Shown: one piece after another, positions 1 to 5,653 of the stretch
Layout of the letters: each line of letters opens with the position of its first letter
Numbering within the stretch: the first letter of the stretch is position 1
Assembly (NCBI GenBank): GCA_019247255.1
Contig: JAFAPJ010000057.1
Coordinates: forward strand, 1-7,062
Source: Methylobacteriaceae bacterium
Lineage (GTDB): Bacteria; Pseudomonadota; Alphaproteobacteria; Rhizobiales; Beijerinckiaceae
Length of the DNA stretch: 7,062 bases
Direction of reading: 5' to 3'
Program-made: the position numbers and the translations under genes
The notes under the pieces: generated by a model
Database searches by the model: none
Seen by the model: only the letters and a program-made list of their open reading frames with translations
Told to the model about the DNA's origin: nothing

Positions 1-1
1 T

Positions 2-682
2 GACGCGCTCGCAGCCATCGGGCTCACGCTCACCGTGGCGGCCATCGCGGTTCCGGCCAACACGCTCTTCGGCATCGCGGCTGCCTGGGCTATCGCCAAG
101 CACGAGTTCCAGGGCAAGAACCTCCTCATCACGCTGATCGACCTGCCGTTCAGCGTCTCCCCGGTCGTGGCCGGCCTCGTGTTCATCCTGCTCTTCGGCG
201 CGCAGGGCCTTCTCGGGCCCGTTCTCGAGCGGAACGAGATCAGGATCGTGTTCGCGCTGCCCGGGATCGTGCTCGCGACCGTGTTCGTGACCTTCCCGTT
301 CATCGCTCGCGAGCTCATCCCGCTCATGCAGGATCAGGGAACGGGCGACGAGGAGGCGTCCCTGTCCCTCGGCGCCTCGGGGCTGCGCACCTTCCTGTCG
401 GTCACGCTGCCCAACATCCGCTGGGCGCTCCTCTACGGCGTGCTTCTCTGCAACGCCCGCGCGATGGGCGAGTTCGGGGCGGTGTCGGTCGTGTCCGGCC
501 GCATCCGAGGCGAGACGAACACGATGCCGCTGCAGGTCGAGATCCTCTACAACGAGTACAATCTCGCAGGCGCCTTCGCGATGGCCTCCGCGCTCGCGCT
601 CCTCGCCCTCGTCACCCTCGCGATCAAGTCCTTTCTCGAATGGCGCTACGCCGGCGCCCTCGCCTCGGCGGCCGCGCGCTGA
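2..682 (+). CDS. cysW: Sulfate/thiosulfate ABC transporter permease CysW (5'-truncated)
   Basis: This is one of the two inner-membrane channel subunits of the CysTWA-type importer, which brings sulfate or thiosulfate into the cytoplasm for cysteine synthesis. The reading frame is open from the window edge, so the N-terminus (about 60-70 residues, judging by a usual CysW length near 290) lies outside. The 226 visible residues are strongly hydrophobic, with several membrane segments. A permease EAA loop lies at about 350-415 ([11 protein letters not shown]...VTLPN) and docks on the ATPase. The stretch after it ([16 protein letters not shown], then [10 protein letters not shown]) is typical of CysW rather than of CysT or molybdate ModB. 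The stop codon overlaps the cysA start by one base (TGATG), so the two are translationally coupled. Family recognition is from remembered CysW sequences. Using the internal GTG at 35 as a start would cut through the first visible membrane segment. Confidence 0.95.
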   Translation, partial: DALAAIGLTLTVAAIAVPANTLFGIAAAWAIAKHEFQGKNLLITLIDLPFSVSPVVAGLVFILLFGAQGLLGPVLERNEIRIVFALPGIVLATVFVTFPFIARELIPLMQDQGTGDEEASLSLGASGLRTFLSVTLPNIRWALLYGVLLCNARAMGEFGAVSVVSGRIRGETNTMPLQVEILYNEYNLAGAFAMASALALLALVTLAIKSFLEWRYAGALASAAAR

Positions 683-1710
683 TGCGGATCACGGCGAGCG
701 GGATCGTGAAGGCGTTCGGGGGCGCGAGCGCGGCGCTCGACGGGGTCGACGTGGAGGTCCGGTCGGGCGAGCTGATGGCGCTGCTCGGCCCGTCCGGCTC
801 CGGCAAGACGACGCTGCTGCGCGTCATCGCCGGGCTCGAACGGGCGGATGCCGGTCGCGTGCTCTTCGACGAGGAGGACGCGACCGCGATCCCGGTCGCG
901 CAGCGCGGCGTCGGCTTCGTGTTCCAGCATTACGCGCTGTTCCGGCACATGACGGTGTTCGGCAACGTCGCCTACGGCCTGCGGGTGAAGGGGCGGGACC
1001 GGCTCGGCCGCGACGCCATCGCGGCGCGCGTCGCCGAGATGCTGCGCCTGGTCCAGCTCGAGGGCTACGAGGGGCGCTACCCGGCCCAGCTCTCGGGAGG
1101 GCAGCGCCAGCGTGTCGCCCTCGCCCGCGCGCTCGCGATCGAGCCGCGCGTGCTTCTCCTCGACGAGCCCTTCGGGGCCCTCGACGCCCGGGTTCGGCGC
1201 GAGCTCCGCCGGTCGTTGCGCGAGATCCACGACGCGACGGGCCGCACCACGATCTTCGTCACGCACGACCAGGACGAGGCGCTCGAGCTCGCCGACCGGG
1301 TCGCGATCCTGCATCGCGGCCGGGTCGAGCAGGTCGGCACGCCGGACGCCGTCTACGACGATCCGGCCTCGGCATTCGTCATGTCCTTCGTGGGCGAGAG
1401 CAGCGCGCTTCCGGTCACGATCTCGGGGGAGCGGGTGATCTACCGGGATCATCCGCTCGCGCTCGGCGCGTCCAACCACCCGGACGGGCCCGCGACACTG
1501 TACGTGCGGCCCGCCGATCTCGCCCTCGGCGAGGACCCGTCCGGGTTCGAAGGGCAGGTCGTGCTGCTCCGCCGCGCGGCGAGCGGACGCCGCGCGGAGA
1601 TCCGGCTCGGTCCGGAGCTGGTCGAAGCGGAACTGCCGCCCGGCGCCGCCATCGCCCGCGGAGATAAGGTGCGCGTCACGATCCGAGGCGGGCGCCTCTT
1701 TCCCGGATAA
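682..1710 (+). CDS. cysA: Sulfate/thiosulfate ABC transporter ATP-binding protein CysA
   Basis: This is the cytoplasmic ATPase that powers the CysTW channel. It has 342 residues, close to the usual CysA length of about 340-365. All nucleotide-binding motifs are visible: Walker [10 protein letters not shown] at 36-44, Q-loop Q82 in [13 protein letters not shown], signature LSGGQ at 137-141, Walker B VLLLDEP at 157-163 and H-loop H195 in FVTHDQDEA. The wording [14 protein letters not shown] and the C-terminal part (about 240-342, with YVRPADL at 274-280) fit the regulatory/TOBE-like region of CysA. I chose the ATG at 682 because it overlaps the cysW stop and gives the family N-terminus ([13 protein letters not shown]). 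An ATG 14 codons upstream lies inside cysW and adds only arginine-rich residues. No Shine-Dalgarno is obvious, which fits coupling to cysW. It is probably the last gene of the operon, since a 105-nt gap follows. Confidence 0.95.
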   Translation: MRITASGIVKAFGGASAALDGVDVEVRSGELMALLGPSGSGKTTLLRVIAGLERADAGRVLFDEEDATAIPVAQRGVGFVFQHYALFRHMTVFGNVAYGLRVKGRDRLGRDAIAARVAEMLRLVQLEGYEGRYPAQLSGGQRQRVALARALAIEPRVLLLDEPFGALDARVRRELRRSLREIHDATGRTTIFVTHDQDEALELADRVAILHRGRVEQVGTPDAVYDDPASAFVMSFVGESSALPVTISGERVIYRDHPLALGASNHPDGPATLYVRPADLALGEDPSGFEGQVVLLRRAASGRRAEIRLGPELVEAELPPGAAIARGDKVRVTIRGGRLFPG

Positions 1711-1761
1711 ACGGGCGGGCCCGCGGATCCGTCGTCGGCGCTCATCGTCGGTTCATTTGGA

Positions 1762-1785
1762 GGCCGCTTCGATGGGATCGCGGCC
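1762..1785 (+). other. Candidate hairpin between cysA and the small exported-protein gene
   Basis: In the 105-nt gap after cysA, GGCCG (1762-1766) can pair with CGGCC (1781-1785). Inside that, CGAT (1770-1773) can pair with ATCG (1777-1780) around a GGG loop, leaving a 3-nt bulge. No T-run follows, so it is not a textbook terminator. It may be part of the 5' leader of the next gene, or chance pairing in GC-rich DNA. Confidence 0.25.
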
Positions 1786-1800
1786 CCGAGAACCGGTCGC

Positions 1801-1810
1801 AGGGAAGGAG
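1801..1810 (+). promoter_or_regulatory. Strong Shine-Dalgarno for the small exported protein
   Basis: The purine-rich run AGGGAAGGAG ends 5 nt before the ATG at 1816. It is the clearest ribosome-binding site in the window and fixes that start codon. It contrasts with the coupled genes cysA and smr, which lack one. Confidence 0.75.
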
Positions 1811-1815
1811 AGCTC

Positions 1816-2106
1816 ATGCCTCGTTTGCTCAAACTCGCAGGCCTCGCCGCGATCGTGACGGGCGGCCTCGCGCTCGGATCGGCCGCGAATGCGGCGCCGG
1901 CCTCGCCGGGCGTGGCCGCGGGTCTCGCGGCGGACGCCCCGATCACCCAGGTGGCGCAGGGTTGCGGCCCCGGCTTCTTCCGCGGACCGAGGGGCTTCTG
2001 CCGTCCGATGCGGGCCGGACCGCGCTTCTACGGTCCGCCCCGCGCCTTCGGACGCCGTTGCTTCATCCGCCCGACGCCCTACGGGCCGCGCCGCTTCTGC
2101 CGCTGA
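1816..2106 (+). CDS. Small exported cysteine-containing protein, GCG-type (GCG_CRPN-like)
   Basis: This is a 96-residue exported protein of unknown function. Residues 1-26 form a Sec signal peptide: MPRLLK, a hydrophobic core, then SAANA with cleavage likely before APA. The mature part is rich in Gly, Pro, Arg and Phe. It carries the core QVAQGCGPGFFRGPRGFC at about 45-62, and four cysteines (50, 62, 82, 95) that could form two disulfides in the periplasm. The core matches, from memory, the alphaproteobacterial family NCBI calls 'GCG_CRPN prefix-to-repeats domain', in which a short GCGPG...C.P(M/N) block precedes Arg/Gly-rich sequence. Here PR(F/G/R)-type phrases recur (GPRGFC, GPRFYG, GPRRFC). 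A strong ribosome-binding site precedes the ATG, supporting expression. The gene is separated from cysA by 105 nt and faces a second small exported protein. No biochemical role is known to me. Confidence 0.82.
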   Translation: MPRLLKLAGLAAIVTGGLALGSAANAAPASPGVAAGLAADAPITQVAQGCGPGFFRGPRGFCRPMRAGPRFYGPPRAFGRRCFIRPTPYGPRRFCR

Positions 2107-2116
2107 CCCACGCGAA

Positions 2117-2144
2117 CGGCCGAGGCGGTTGCTCGCCTCGGCCG
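2117..2144. terminator. Bidirectional stem-loop between convergent genes
   Basis: CGGCCGAGGC (2117-2126) and GCCTCGGCCG (2135-2144) form a perfect 10-bp stem around an 8-nt loop. It sits between the stop codons of two convergent genes (2106 and 2149), the expected place for a shared terminator. No T-tract follows on either strand, which is common in GC-rich alphaproteobacteria, so it may act as a U-less terminator or a 3'-end stabiliser. Confidence 0.65.
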
Positions 2145-2148
2145 ATCG

Positions 2149-2430
2149 TCAATCGCCGTAGCCCCAATCCGGCCGCGTGCCGAGGCCGGTGAAGGCCGGC
2201 TTGCCGAGCCCGTAATCCGAGCCGACATAGCCGGGGCCGCCGACCAGGGGATGAGCTGGAAAGCCGTCCGAGGCTGAACCGGGTCGTAGAGCCGGGCCCG
2301 GGCGGATCATCGGCCGCTCGAAGCGCTCGCGATCCTTGTACACCGGCCCAGGCGCCTCGGCCGCCGCAGGGCCGGGCAGGAGGAACAGCGTCGCGGCGAG
2401 CGCGGGCAAGCGAATCAGCATCTCGCCCAT
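2149..2430 (-). CDS. Small exported protein of unknown function, Gly/Pro-rich
   Basis: This is a 93-residue protein that I do not recognise. An N-terminal Sec signal is clear: MGEMLIRLPALAATLFLLPG followed by PAAAEA, with cleavage likely around residue 25. The mature part of about 68 residues starts with a charged piece (VYKDRERFERP) and continues into Gly/Pro/Tyr-rich sequence ending near TRPDWGYGD. It has no cysteine and no further membrane segment. Two in-frame starts are possible, ATG at 2430 or ATG at 2421. GGGCGAG directly abuts the second, too close to act as a ribosome-binding site, so I kept the first. It lies 48 nt downstream of the SDR gene on the same strand and may be co-transcribed with it, but an independent promoter cannot be excluded. 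The signal peptide and G/C-biased codon use support a real gene. Confidence 0.7.
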   Translation of the reverse strand: MGEMLIRLPALAATLFLLPGPAAAEAPGPVYKDRERFERPMIRPGPALRPGSASDGFPAHPLVGGPGYVGSDYGLGKPAFTGLGTRPDWGYGD

Positions 2431-2478
2431 TCTTAGCTGCCGGCGGTCTGGACAAGGTTAACGAGCCTGGCGCCGGGA

Positions 2479-3366
2479 TCATCCGGAGGGTTCGGAGGCC
2501 GAACGGGCCGACGGAGCGACCGACCCCGGCTCCGACCCTCGAAGCATGGCGGCCCACATCCGATCCCACATCCGATCCGACAGACGGCGGCGCAGGAAAC
2601 GCATGGCGTGGGCCACGGTCCCGATCCGATAGCGGGTGCGCGGCCGGGAGGCGGTCGCGGCCTCGAAGACGACCCGCGCCACGTCCTCCGGCCGCAGCAC
2701 GCCCCTGCCGCGCGCCAGCTGGGCGCGCGAGCGCTCCGCCAGGGCCGCGACGGGCCGGGCGTAGGGCCCGACGGCTCGCTCGAAGAGACCTGCGACGGCG
2801 TCCGTGGCTAGCGACGTCGCGACGGGGCCGGGCTGAACCACCACGACCTGGATCCCGAACGGGGCGACCTCGAAGCGAAGCGCGTCGGACAGGGATTCGA
2901 GCGCGAACTTGGACGCATGGTAGGCCCCGACGAACGGCGTCGTGAACTCCCCGCCCATGGAGCTGACGTTGATGATGCGCCCCCGGCCGGCGTCCCGCAT
3001 CGCGGGCAGGACGGCCTGAGCCACCCGGATCGGCCCGATGCTGTTCGTGTCGAAGATCCGAGCCATGTCCTCGGGAGCCGTCGTCTCGAGCGGCCCCATC
3101 GGCCCGAAAGCCGCGTTGTTGACGAGAACGTCGACGCCTCCGAACCGGGCGAGCGCGCGCGCGACGACCGCTTGCGCCTCGTGCTCGGCCGAGACGTCGA
3201 GACGGTCCACCGCGAGACGTGCATCGTCCATCGGGAAGCCGGCCGGCACGGCCTTCGCCGGATCGCGCATGGTGGCGACGACCTGCCACCCGCGCTGGAG
3301 GAAGGTCAGCGCGACGGCGCGGCCGATCCCCGAGCCCGCGCCGGTGACGAGAACGGTGTTGCCCAT
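2479..3366 (-). CDS. Short-chain dehydrogenase/reductase (SDR), classical type
   Basis: This cytoplasmic NAD(P)-dependent oxidoreductase has 295 residues and an unknown substrate. The Rossmann cofactor motif is TGAGSGIG at 8-15, and NNAA at 83-86 matches the NNAG element. The catalytic tetrad is complete: N108, S136 (NVSSMGG), Y149 and K153 (AYHASK). PGPV at 179-182 follows the usual beta-6 strand. The core ends near residue 245. The remaining tail is basic and then low-complexity (Ser/Pro/Glu-rich to the end) and contains a duplicated DRMW tetrapeptide. The start is fixed by GGGAGAG just upstream of the ATG at 3366. The gene is transcribed divergently from a TetR regulator across a 36-bp gap containing an inverted repeat, so it is probably repressed by that regulator until an inducer, perhaps its own substrate, is present. 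The class is certain; the reaction is not. Confidence 0.93.
   Translation of the reverse strand: MGNTVLVTGAGSGIGRAVALTFLQRGWQVVATMRDPAKAVPAGFPMDDARLAVDRLDVSAEHEAQAVVARALARFGGVDVLVNNAAFGPMGPLETTAPEDMARIFDTNSIGPIRVAQAVLPAMRDAGRGRIINVSSMGGEFTTPFVGAYHASKFALESLSDALRFEVAPFGIQVVVVQPGPVATSLATDAVAGLFERAVGPYARPVAALAERSRAQLARGRGVLRPEDVARVVFEAATASRPRTRYRIGTVAHAMRFLRRRLSDRMWDRMWAAMLRGSEPGSVAPSARSASEPSG
2553..2578. repeat. 12-bp perfect tandem duplication within the SDR gene
   Basis: CCCACATCCGAT occurs twice head to tail (2553-2564 and 2565-2576), followed by two more matching bases. It is in frame and encodes (DRMW)x2 at SDR residues 265-272. Because 12 is a multiple of three, expansion or loss keeps the frame. 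It lies outside the catalytic core. Confidence 0.9.
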
Positions 3367-3370
3367 GATC

Positions 3371-3376
3371 TCTCCC
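3371..3376 (-). promoter_or_regulatory. Ribosome-binding site of the SDR gene
   Basis: Read on the minus strand, GGGAGA lies 4 nt before the ATG at 3366 and supports that start. Confidence 0.6.
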
Positions 3377-3379
3377 GTG

Positions 3380-3399
3380 AAGTAAGCAAGCGCCTACTT
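3380..3399. promoter_or_regulatory. Probable TetR operator in the divergent SDR/TetR gap
   Basis: AAGTAAGC (3380-3387) and GCCTACTT (3392-3399) form an inverted repeat with 7 of 8 pairs matching and a 4-nt spacer, 20 bp in all. Its size and position, midway between two divergent start codons, are typical of TetR-family operators. Its right edge is only 3 nt from the TetR ATG, so binding should block both genes. A further matching half-site, GCTTAC, lies at 3428-3433 inside the TetR coding region. That this protein binds here is an inference. Confidence 0.6.
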
Positions 3400-3402
3400 G
3401 GG

Positions 3403-4002
3403 ATGGGCAACACAGAAGTCAACACTCGCTTACAAAACGACGCGTCGCGGCCCGCCCGCGACGCGGCTGCGACGCGGCGCAAGCTCGTGGCCGCAGGCGT
3501 GCAGCTGTTCAGCGCCCAGGCCTACGAGCAGGTCGGCGTGAGGGCGATCGCCGACCTGGCCGGCGTGAATCAGGCGCTCCTCAACCGCTATTTCGGCGGA
3601 AAGGCTGGGCTTTTCGCGGCGGTGGTCCGCGAGCTCTTCGACGAGCCGAACTGGTTCGGTACGGACCGCGCCGGCTTCGGCGAGCGACTGACGGCCGTCC
3701 TCTTCGAGAAGGTGAGAGACGAGCGCGCCGACCCGCTCGGGCTCATCATCCGGTCGAGCGCTCACCGCGAGGCGGCCGCGACCGTGCGGGACGCCGTCGA
3801 CGACGCGGTCGTGGAGCCGCTCGCCGCTTGGCTGGACCGTGACGACGCGCGGACCGCAGCCGGAACGATCGCGGCCGTGCTGACGGGGGTGTCCGTGCTC
3901 CGCTCGCTGCTCGCCTCGCGCAGCATGACGGGCGAAGCGGAAGCGGCGCAGCGCGCGGCGATCGCGAAGCTGCTGCAAGCGATCGTCGATGGATCGACCT
4001 GA
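3403..4002 (+). CDS. TetR/AcrR-family transcriptional regulator
   Basis: This is a 199-residue DNA-binding regulator. The N-terminal TetR helix-turn-helix domain covers about residues 24-71: TRRKLVAAGVQLFSAQAYEQ, then VGVRAIADLAGVN, then the recognition helix ending in the typical NRYFGGKAGLF. The rest (72-199) is a helical ligand-binding and dimer domain with no recognisable signature, as usual for the family. It is slightly short but within the family range of about 190-230. I chose the ATG at 3403 because it leaves a normal 20-odd-residue lead-in to the first helix. Upstream in-frame sequence is antisense to the SDR gene. No convincing Shine-Dalgarno precedes this ATG, so the mRNA may be leaderless or weakly translated. 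The inverted repeat directly upstream suggests autorepression and control of the divergent SDR gene. The inducer is unknown. Confidence 0.92.
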   Translation: MGNTEVNTRLQNDASRPARDAAATRRKLVAAGVQLFSAQAYEQVGVRAIADLAGVNQALLNRYFGGKAGLFAAVVRELFDEPNWFGTDRAGFGERLTAVLFEKVRDERADPLGLIIRSSAHREAAATVRDAVDDAVVEPLAAWLDRDDARTAAGTIAAVLTGVSVLRSLLASRSMTGEAEAAQRAAIAKLLQAIVDGST

Positions 4003-4010
4003 GCGCGGCA

Positions 4011-4026
4011 GCGCCGGCCGCGGCGC
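4011..4026. terminator. Short GC hairpin between convergent tetR and kinase genes
   Basis: GCGCCG (4011-4016) pairs perfectly with CGGCGC (4021-4026) around a 4-nt loop. It lies in the 26-nt gap between the convergent stop codons at 4002 and 4029. The stem is short and no T-run follows, so a shared terminator is plausible but unproven. Confidence 0.35.
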
Positions 4027-4028
4027 CG

Positions 4029-5033
4029 TCAGCGCAGGCTGAAGCCCGCCTCGCGGGCGAGCCCGGCCAGGTCGGCCTGCGGCCGGGCGCCGAGATGGCC
4101 GATCACCTCCGCGGCCGCGAGCCCGCCGAGGCGCGCGCAATCCCGCGAGGGCAGCCCGTGGGCGAGCCCGGCCAGGAACCCGGCCGCGAACAGGTCGCCC
4201 GCCCCCGTCGTGTCGACCACGGCCTCGACCGGGCTCGCCGGCACGGCTTGCGTTCCCGACCGCTCGACGATGAGCGCGCCGTCGGCCGAGCGCGTCACGA
4301 TCCCGAGCACGCGCTCCTCGCGAAGCGCCGCGAGCGCGCTGTCCTCGTCCGCCGTCTCGTAGAGGCTCTTCAGCTCGTGAATGTTGGCGAAGACGACGTC
4401 GAGCGTCCCGTCGCGCATCAGCTCGCGGAACTCCGCCCGATAGCGGTCGACGCAGAAGGCGTCCGACAGGGTGCGCGCGACCCGGTTCCCGGCGGCGTGC
4501 GCGAGCTCGGCCGCCTTGCGGAAGGCTTCCTTGGCGGCCGGCGGGTCCCACAGGTAGCCCTCGAGATAGACCATCCGGGCGGACCTGACCGCCTCGGGAT
4601 CGATGTCGTCGGGGCCGAGCGCCTGGCAGGCGCCGAGATACGTGTTCATCGTCCGCTCGCCGTCCGGCGTCACGAGAATGAAGGAGCGCGCGGTGGCGGG
4701 ACCTTCGCGCGCCGGCGCCGTCTCGAAGGCGACGCCGACCGAGCGCAGATCGTGGGCGAAGAGCCGGCCGAGCTCGTCCTCGCGCACCTTGCCGACGAAG
4801 CCGACCTTGGCGCCGAGCGCCGCGGCGCCCACCGCGGTGTTCGCGGCCGAGCCGCCGGACACGACCGAGACAGTCCCCATCGCCGAAAACAGGCTTTCGG
4901 CCCGCTCCTCGTCGATGAGCTGCATCGCGCCCTTGTGGAGTCCATGCTCGACGAGGAAGCGCTCGTCCGTTCGGGCGAGCACGTCGACGATCGCGTTGCC
5001 GATCGTCAGGAGGTCGAGCGCGGGGGCGGGCAT
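4029..5033 (-). CDS. PfkB-family carbohydrate/nucleoside kinase, adenosine-kinase-like
   Basis: This is a 334-residue ribokinase-fold kinase that transfers phosphate from ATP to a sugar or nucleoside. The first PfkB region is visible at 60-91 (GGSAANTAVGAAALG, then GFVGKVREDELG). The NxxE magnesium motif is at 217-220 (NIHE). The anion-hole motif DTTGAGD at 274-280 carries the likely catalytic base D280. The opening DLLTIGNAIVDVLA and RTMNTYLGA at 127-135 resemble the proteins annotated as adenosine kinase in rhizobial genomes, which would salvage adenosine to AMP. That substrate is inferred from family resemblance; another nucleoside or a sugar remains possible. The ATG at 5033 gives a family-typical length, and no nearer in-frame start exists upstream, although its ribosome-binding site is weak. 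The gene lies 53 nt downstream of smr on the same strand, with a hairpin in that gap, and converges with tetR. Confidence 0.9.
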   Translation of the reverse strand: MPAPALDLLTIGNAIVDVLARTDERFLVEHGLHKGAMQLIDEERAESLFSAMGTVSVVSGGSAANTAVGAAALGAKVGFVGKVREDELGRLFAHDLRSVGVAFETAPAREGPATARSFILVTPDGERTMNTYLGACQALGPDDIDPEAVRSARMVYLEGYLWDPPAAKEAFRKAAELAHAAGNRVARTLSDAFCVDRYRAEFRELMRDGTLDVVFANIHELKSLYETADEDSALAALREERVLGIVTRSADGALIVERSGTQAVPASPVEAVVDTTGAGDLFAAGFLAGLAHGLPSRDCARLGGLAAAEVIGHLGARPQADLAGLAREAGFSLR

Positions 5034-5053
5034 GCGGGTCTCGGTCGTTGCGG

Positions 5054-5079
5054 GGCCGAGCGCCTTCGCAGGCGCGGCC
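5054..5079 (-). other. Hairpin with GCGA tetraloop in the smr-kinase gap
   Basis: On the minus strand GCGCCT (5075-5070) pairs with AGGCGC (5065-5060), closing a GCGA loop of the stable GNRA class. A 2-nt bulge then leads to a further GGCC/GGCC 4-bp stem (5079-5076 with 5057-5054). It occupies most of the 53-nt gap before the kinase start. It could be an attenuator or mRNA processing site separating kinase from upstream expression, or a terminator lacking a U-tract. Confidence 0.4.
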
Positions 5080-5086
5080 GGGGAGA

Positions 5087-5653
5087 TCAACCCCGGCGAC
5101 GCCGGAGCCGGAGGTAGAGCGCGCCGGCGCCGCCCCGGTGCGGCGCGGCCTCCTCGAAGCCGAGGACCTGCTCGCGCAGCGGCGCAAGGGCGAGCCAATG
5201 CGGCACGAGCCGTCGCAGGACCCCGCGCTCGGGACCGTTGTCCCCGGCTCGGGCCCCGCCCTTTCCGGTGACCACCTGGACCACGGTCAGGCCCTCGGCC
5301 TGCGCGCGCCCGACGAAGCGCAGCAGCGCCGCATGGGCGGCGTCCTGCGTCATCCCGTGGAGGTCGAGCACGGCTTCCACCTGCCGACGTCCGCGCCGCA
5401 GGTCGCGGGCGAGCTGGCGCTCGATCCCGGCGAAAGGCCGCGGGCGCTGCGGGAGGACGGGGAGCGGCAGGGCCGACCGATCCGGCGCGGGGTTCAGCGC
5501 CTCCTGCGCCGGACGGGGCGGCGGAGCCGACGCCTGCGGGGGAGGCACGGCCGGAGCCCGCCCGGGCAGCGGGACGACGTGGCGGGCGATCTCGGCCCAG
5601 AGCCGACGCTCGTCGTCCGTCAGGCGGCGAAAGCGGCGGGGCCCGCCGGTCAT
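5087..5653 (-). CDS. Smr/MutS2-type domain protein (possible endonuclease)
   Basis: This is a 188-residue protein with a C-terminal Smr domain at about residues 93-186. The domain's landmarks are present: LDLHGMTQDAAHAAL at 96-110, VTGKG at 128-132, the following GVLRRLVPHWL at 144-154, and HRGGAGALYLRLRRR near the end. Smr domains of this kind (compare E. coli SmrA/YdaL) have nicking-endonuclease or nucleic-acid-binding activity; the biological role here is unknown. The N-terminus has a basic piece (about 1-28) followed by a Pro/Ala-rich linker (about 29-75) that is probably disordered. The ATG at 5653 overlaps the mltA stop as ATGA. It has no Shine-Dalgarno of its own, so translation is likely coupled to mltA. 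The longer in-frame region upstream is out of frame with mltA and not coding. The Tim44-like / MltA / Smr gene order recurs in alphaproteobacteria, from memory. Confidence 0.9.
   Translation of the reverse strand: MTGGPRRFRRLTDDERRLWAEIARHVVPLPGRAPAVPPPQASAPPPRPAQEALNPAPDRSALPLPVLPQRPRPFAGIERQLARDLRRGRRQVEAVLDLHGMTQDAAHAALLRFVGRAQAEGLTVVQVVTGKGGARAGDNGPERGVLRRLVPHWLALAPLREQVLGFEEAAPHRGGAGALYLRLRRRRG

Noticed and set aside
646..1479. Long minus-strand reading frame opposite cysA
   Set aside because: It is an antisense shadow of a clear ABC ATPase; long open frames on the opposite strand are expected at this GC content, and the product resembles no family.
1715..1724. GCGGGCCCGC palindrome just after cysA
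   Set aside because: It is a perfect 10-bp palindrome, but with no loop it cannot form a useful hairpin, and no T-run follows; likely chance in GC-rich sequence.
2063..3289. Minus-strand 408-residue frame across the SDR gene and the small exported gene
   Set aside because: It is in another frame of the SDR and exported-protein genes, Arg/Gly-rich with no domain, and crosses three better-supported features.
2917..3402. N-terminal extension of TetR over the SDR gene
   Set aside because: The in-frame extension is antisense to the SDR catalytic region and precedes a complete TetR domain; nothing supports translation.
3394..3422. Possible minus-strand promoter: TTGACT at 3422-3417 with a -10 at 3399-3394
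   Set aside because: The -35 match is good, but the -10 (AAGTAG at 17-nt spacing) matches the consensus at only two positions; too weak to annotate, though its overlap with the inverted repeat is suggestive.
4095..5117. Plus-strand 340-residue frame opposite the kinase gene
   Set aside because: It is an antisense shadow of a clear PfkB protein; the product shows no signature.
3430..5187. Minus-strand 585-residue frame spanning tetR and the kinase gene
   Set aside because: It runs antisense to tetR and off-frame through the kinase; Arg-rich shadow with no recognisable domain.
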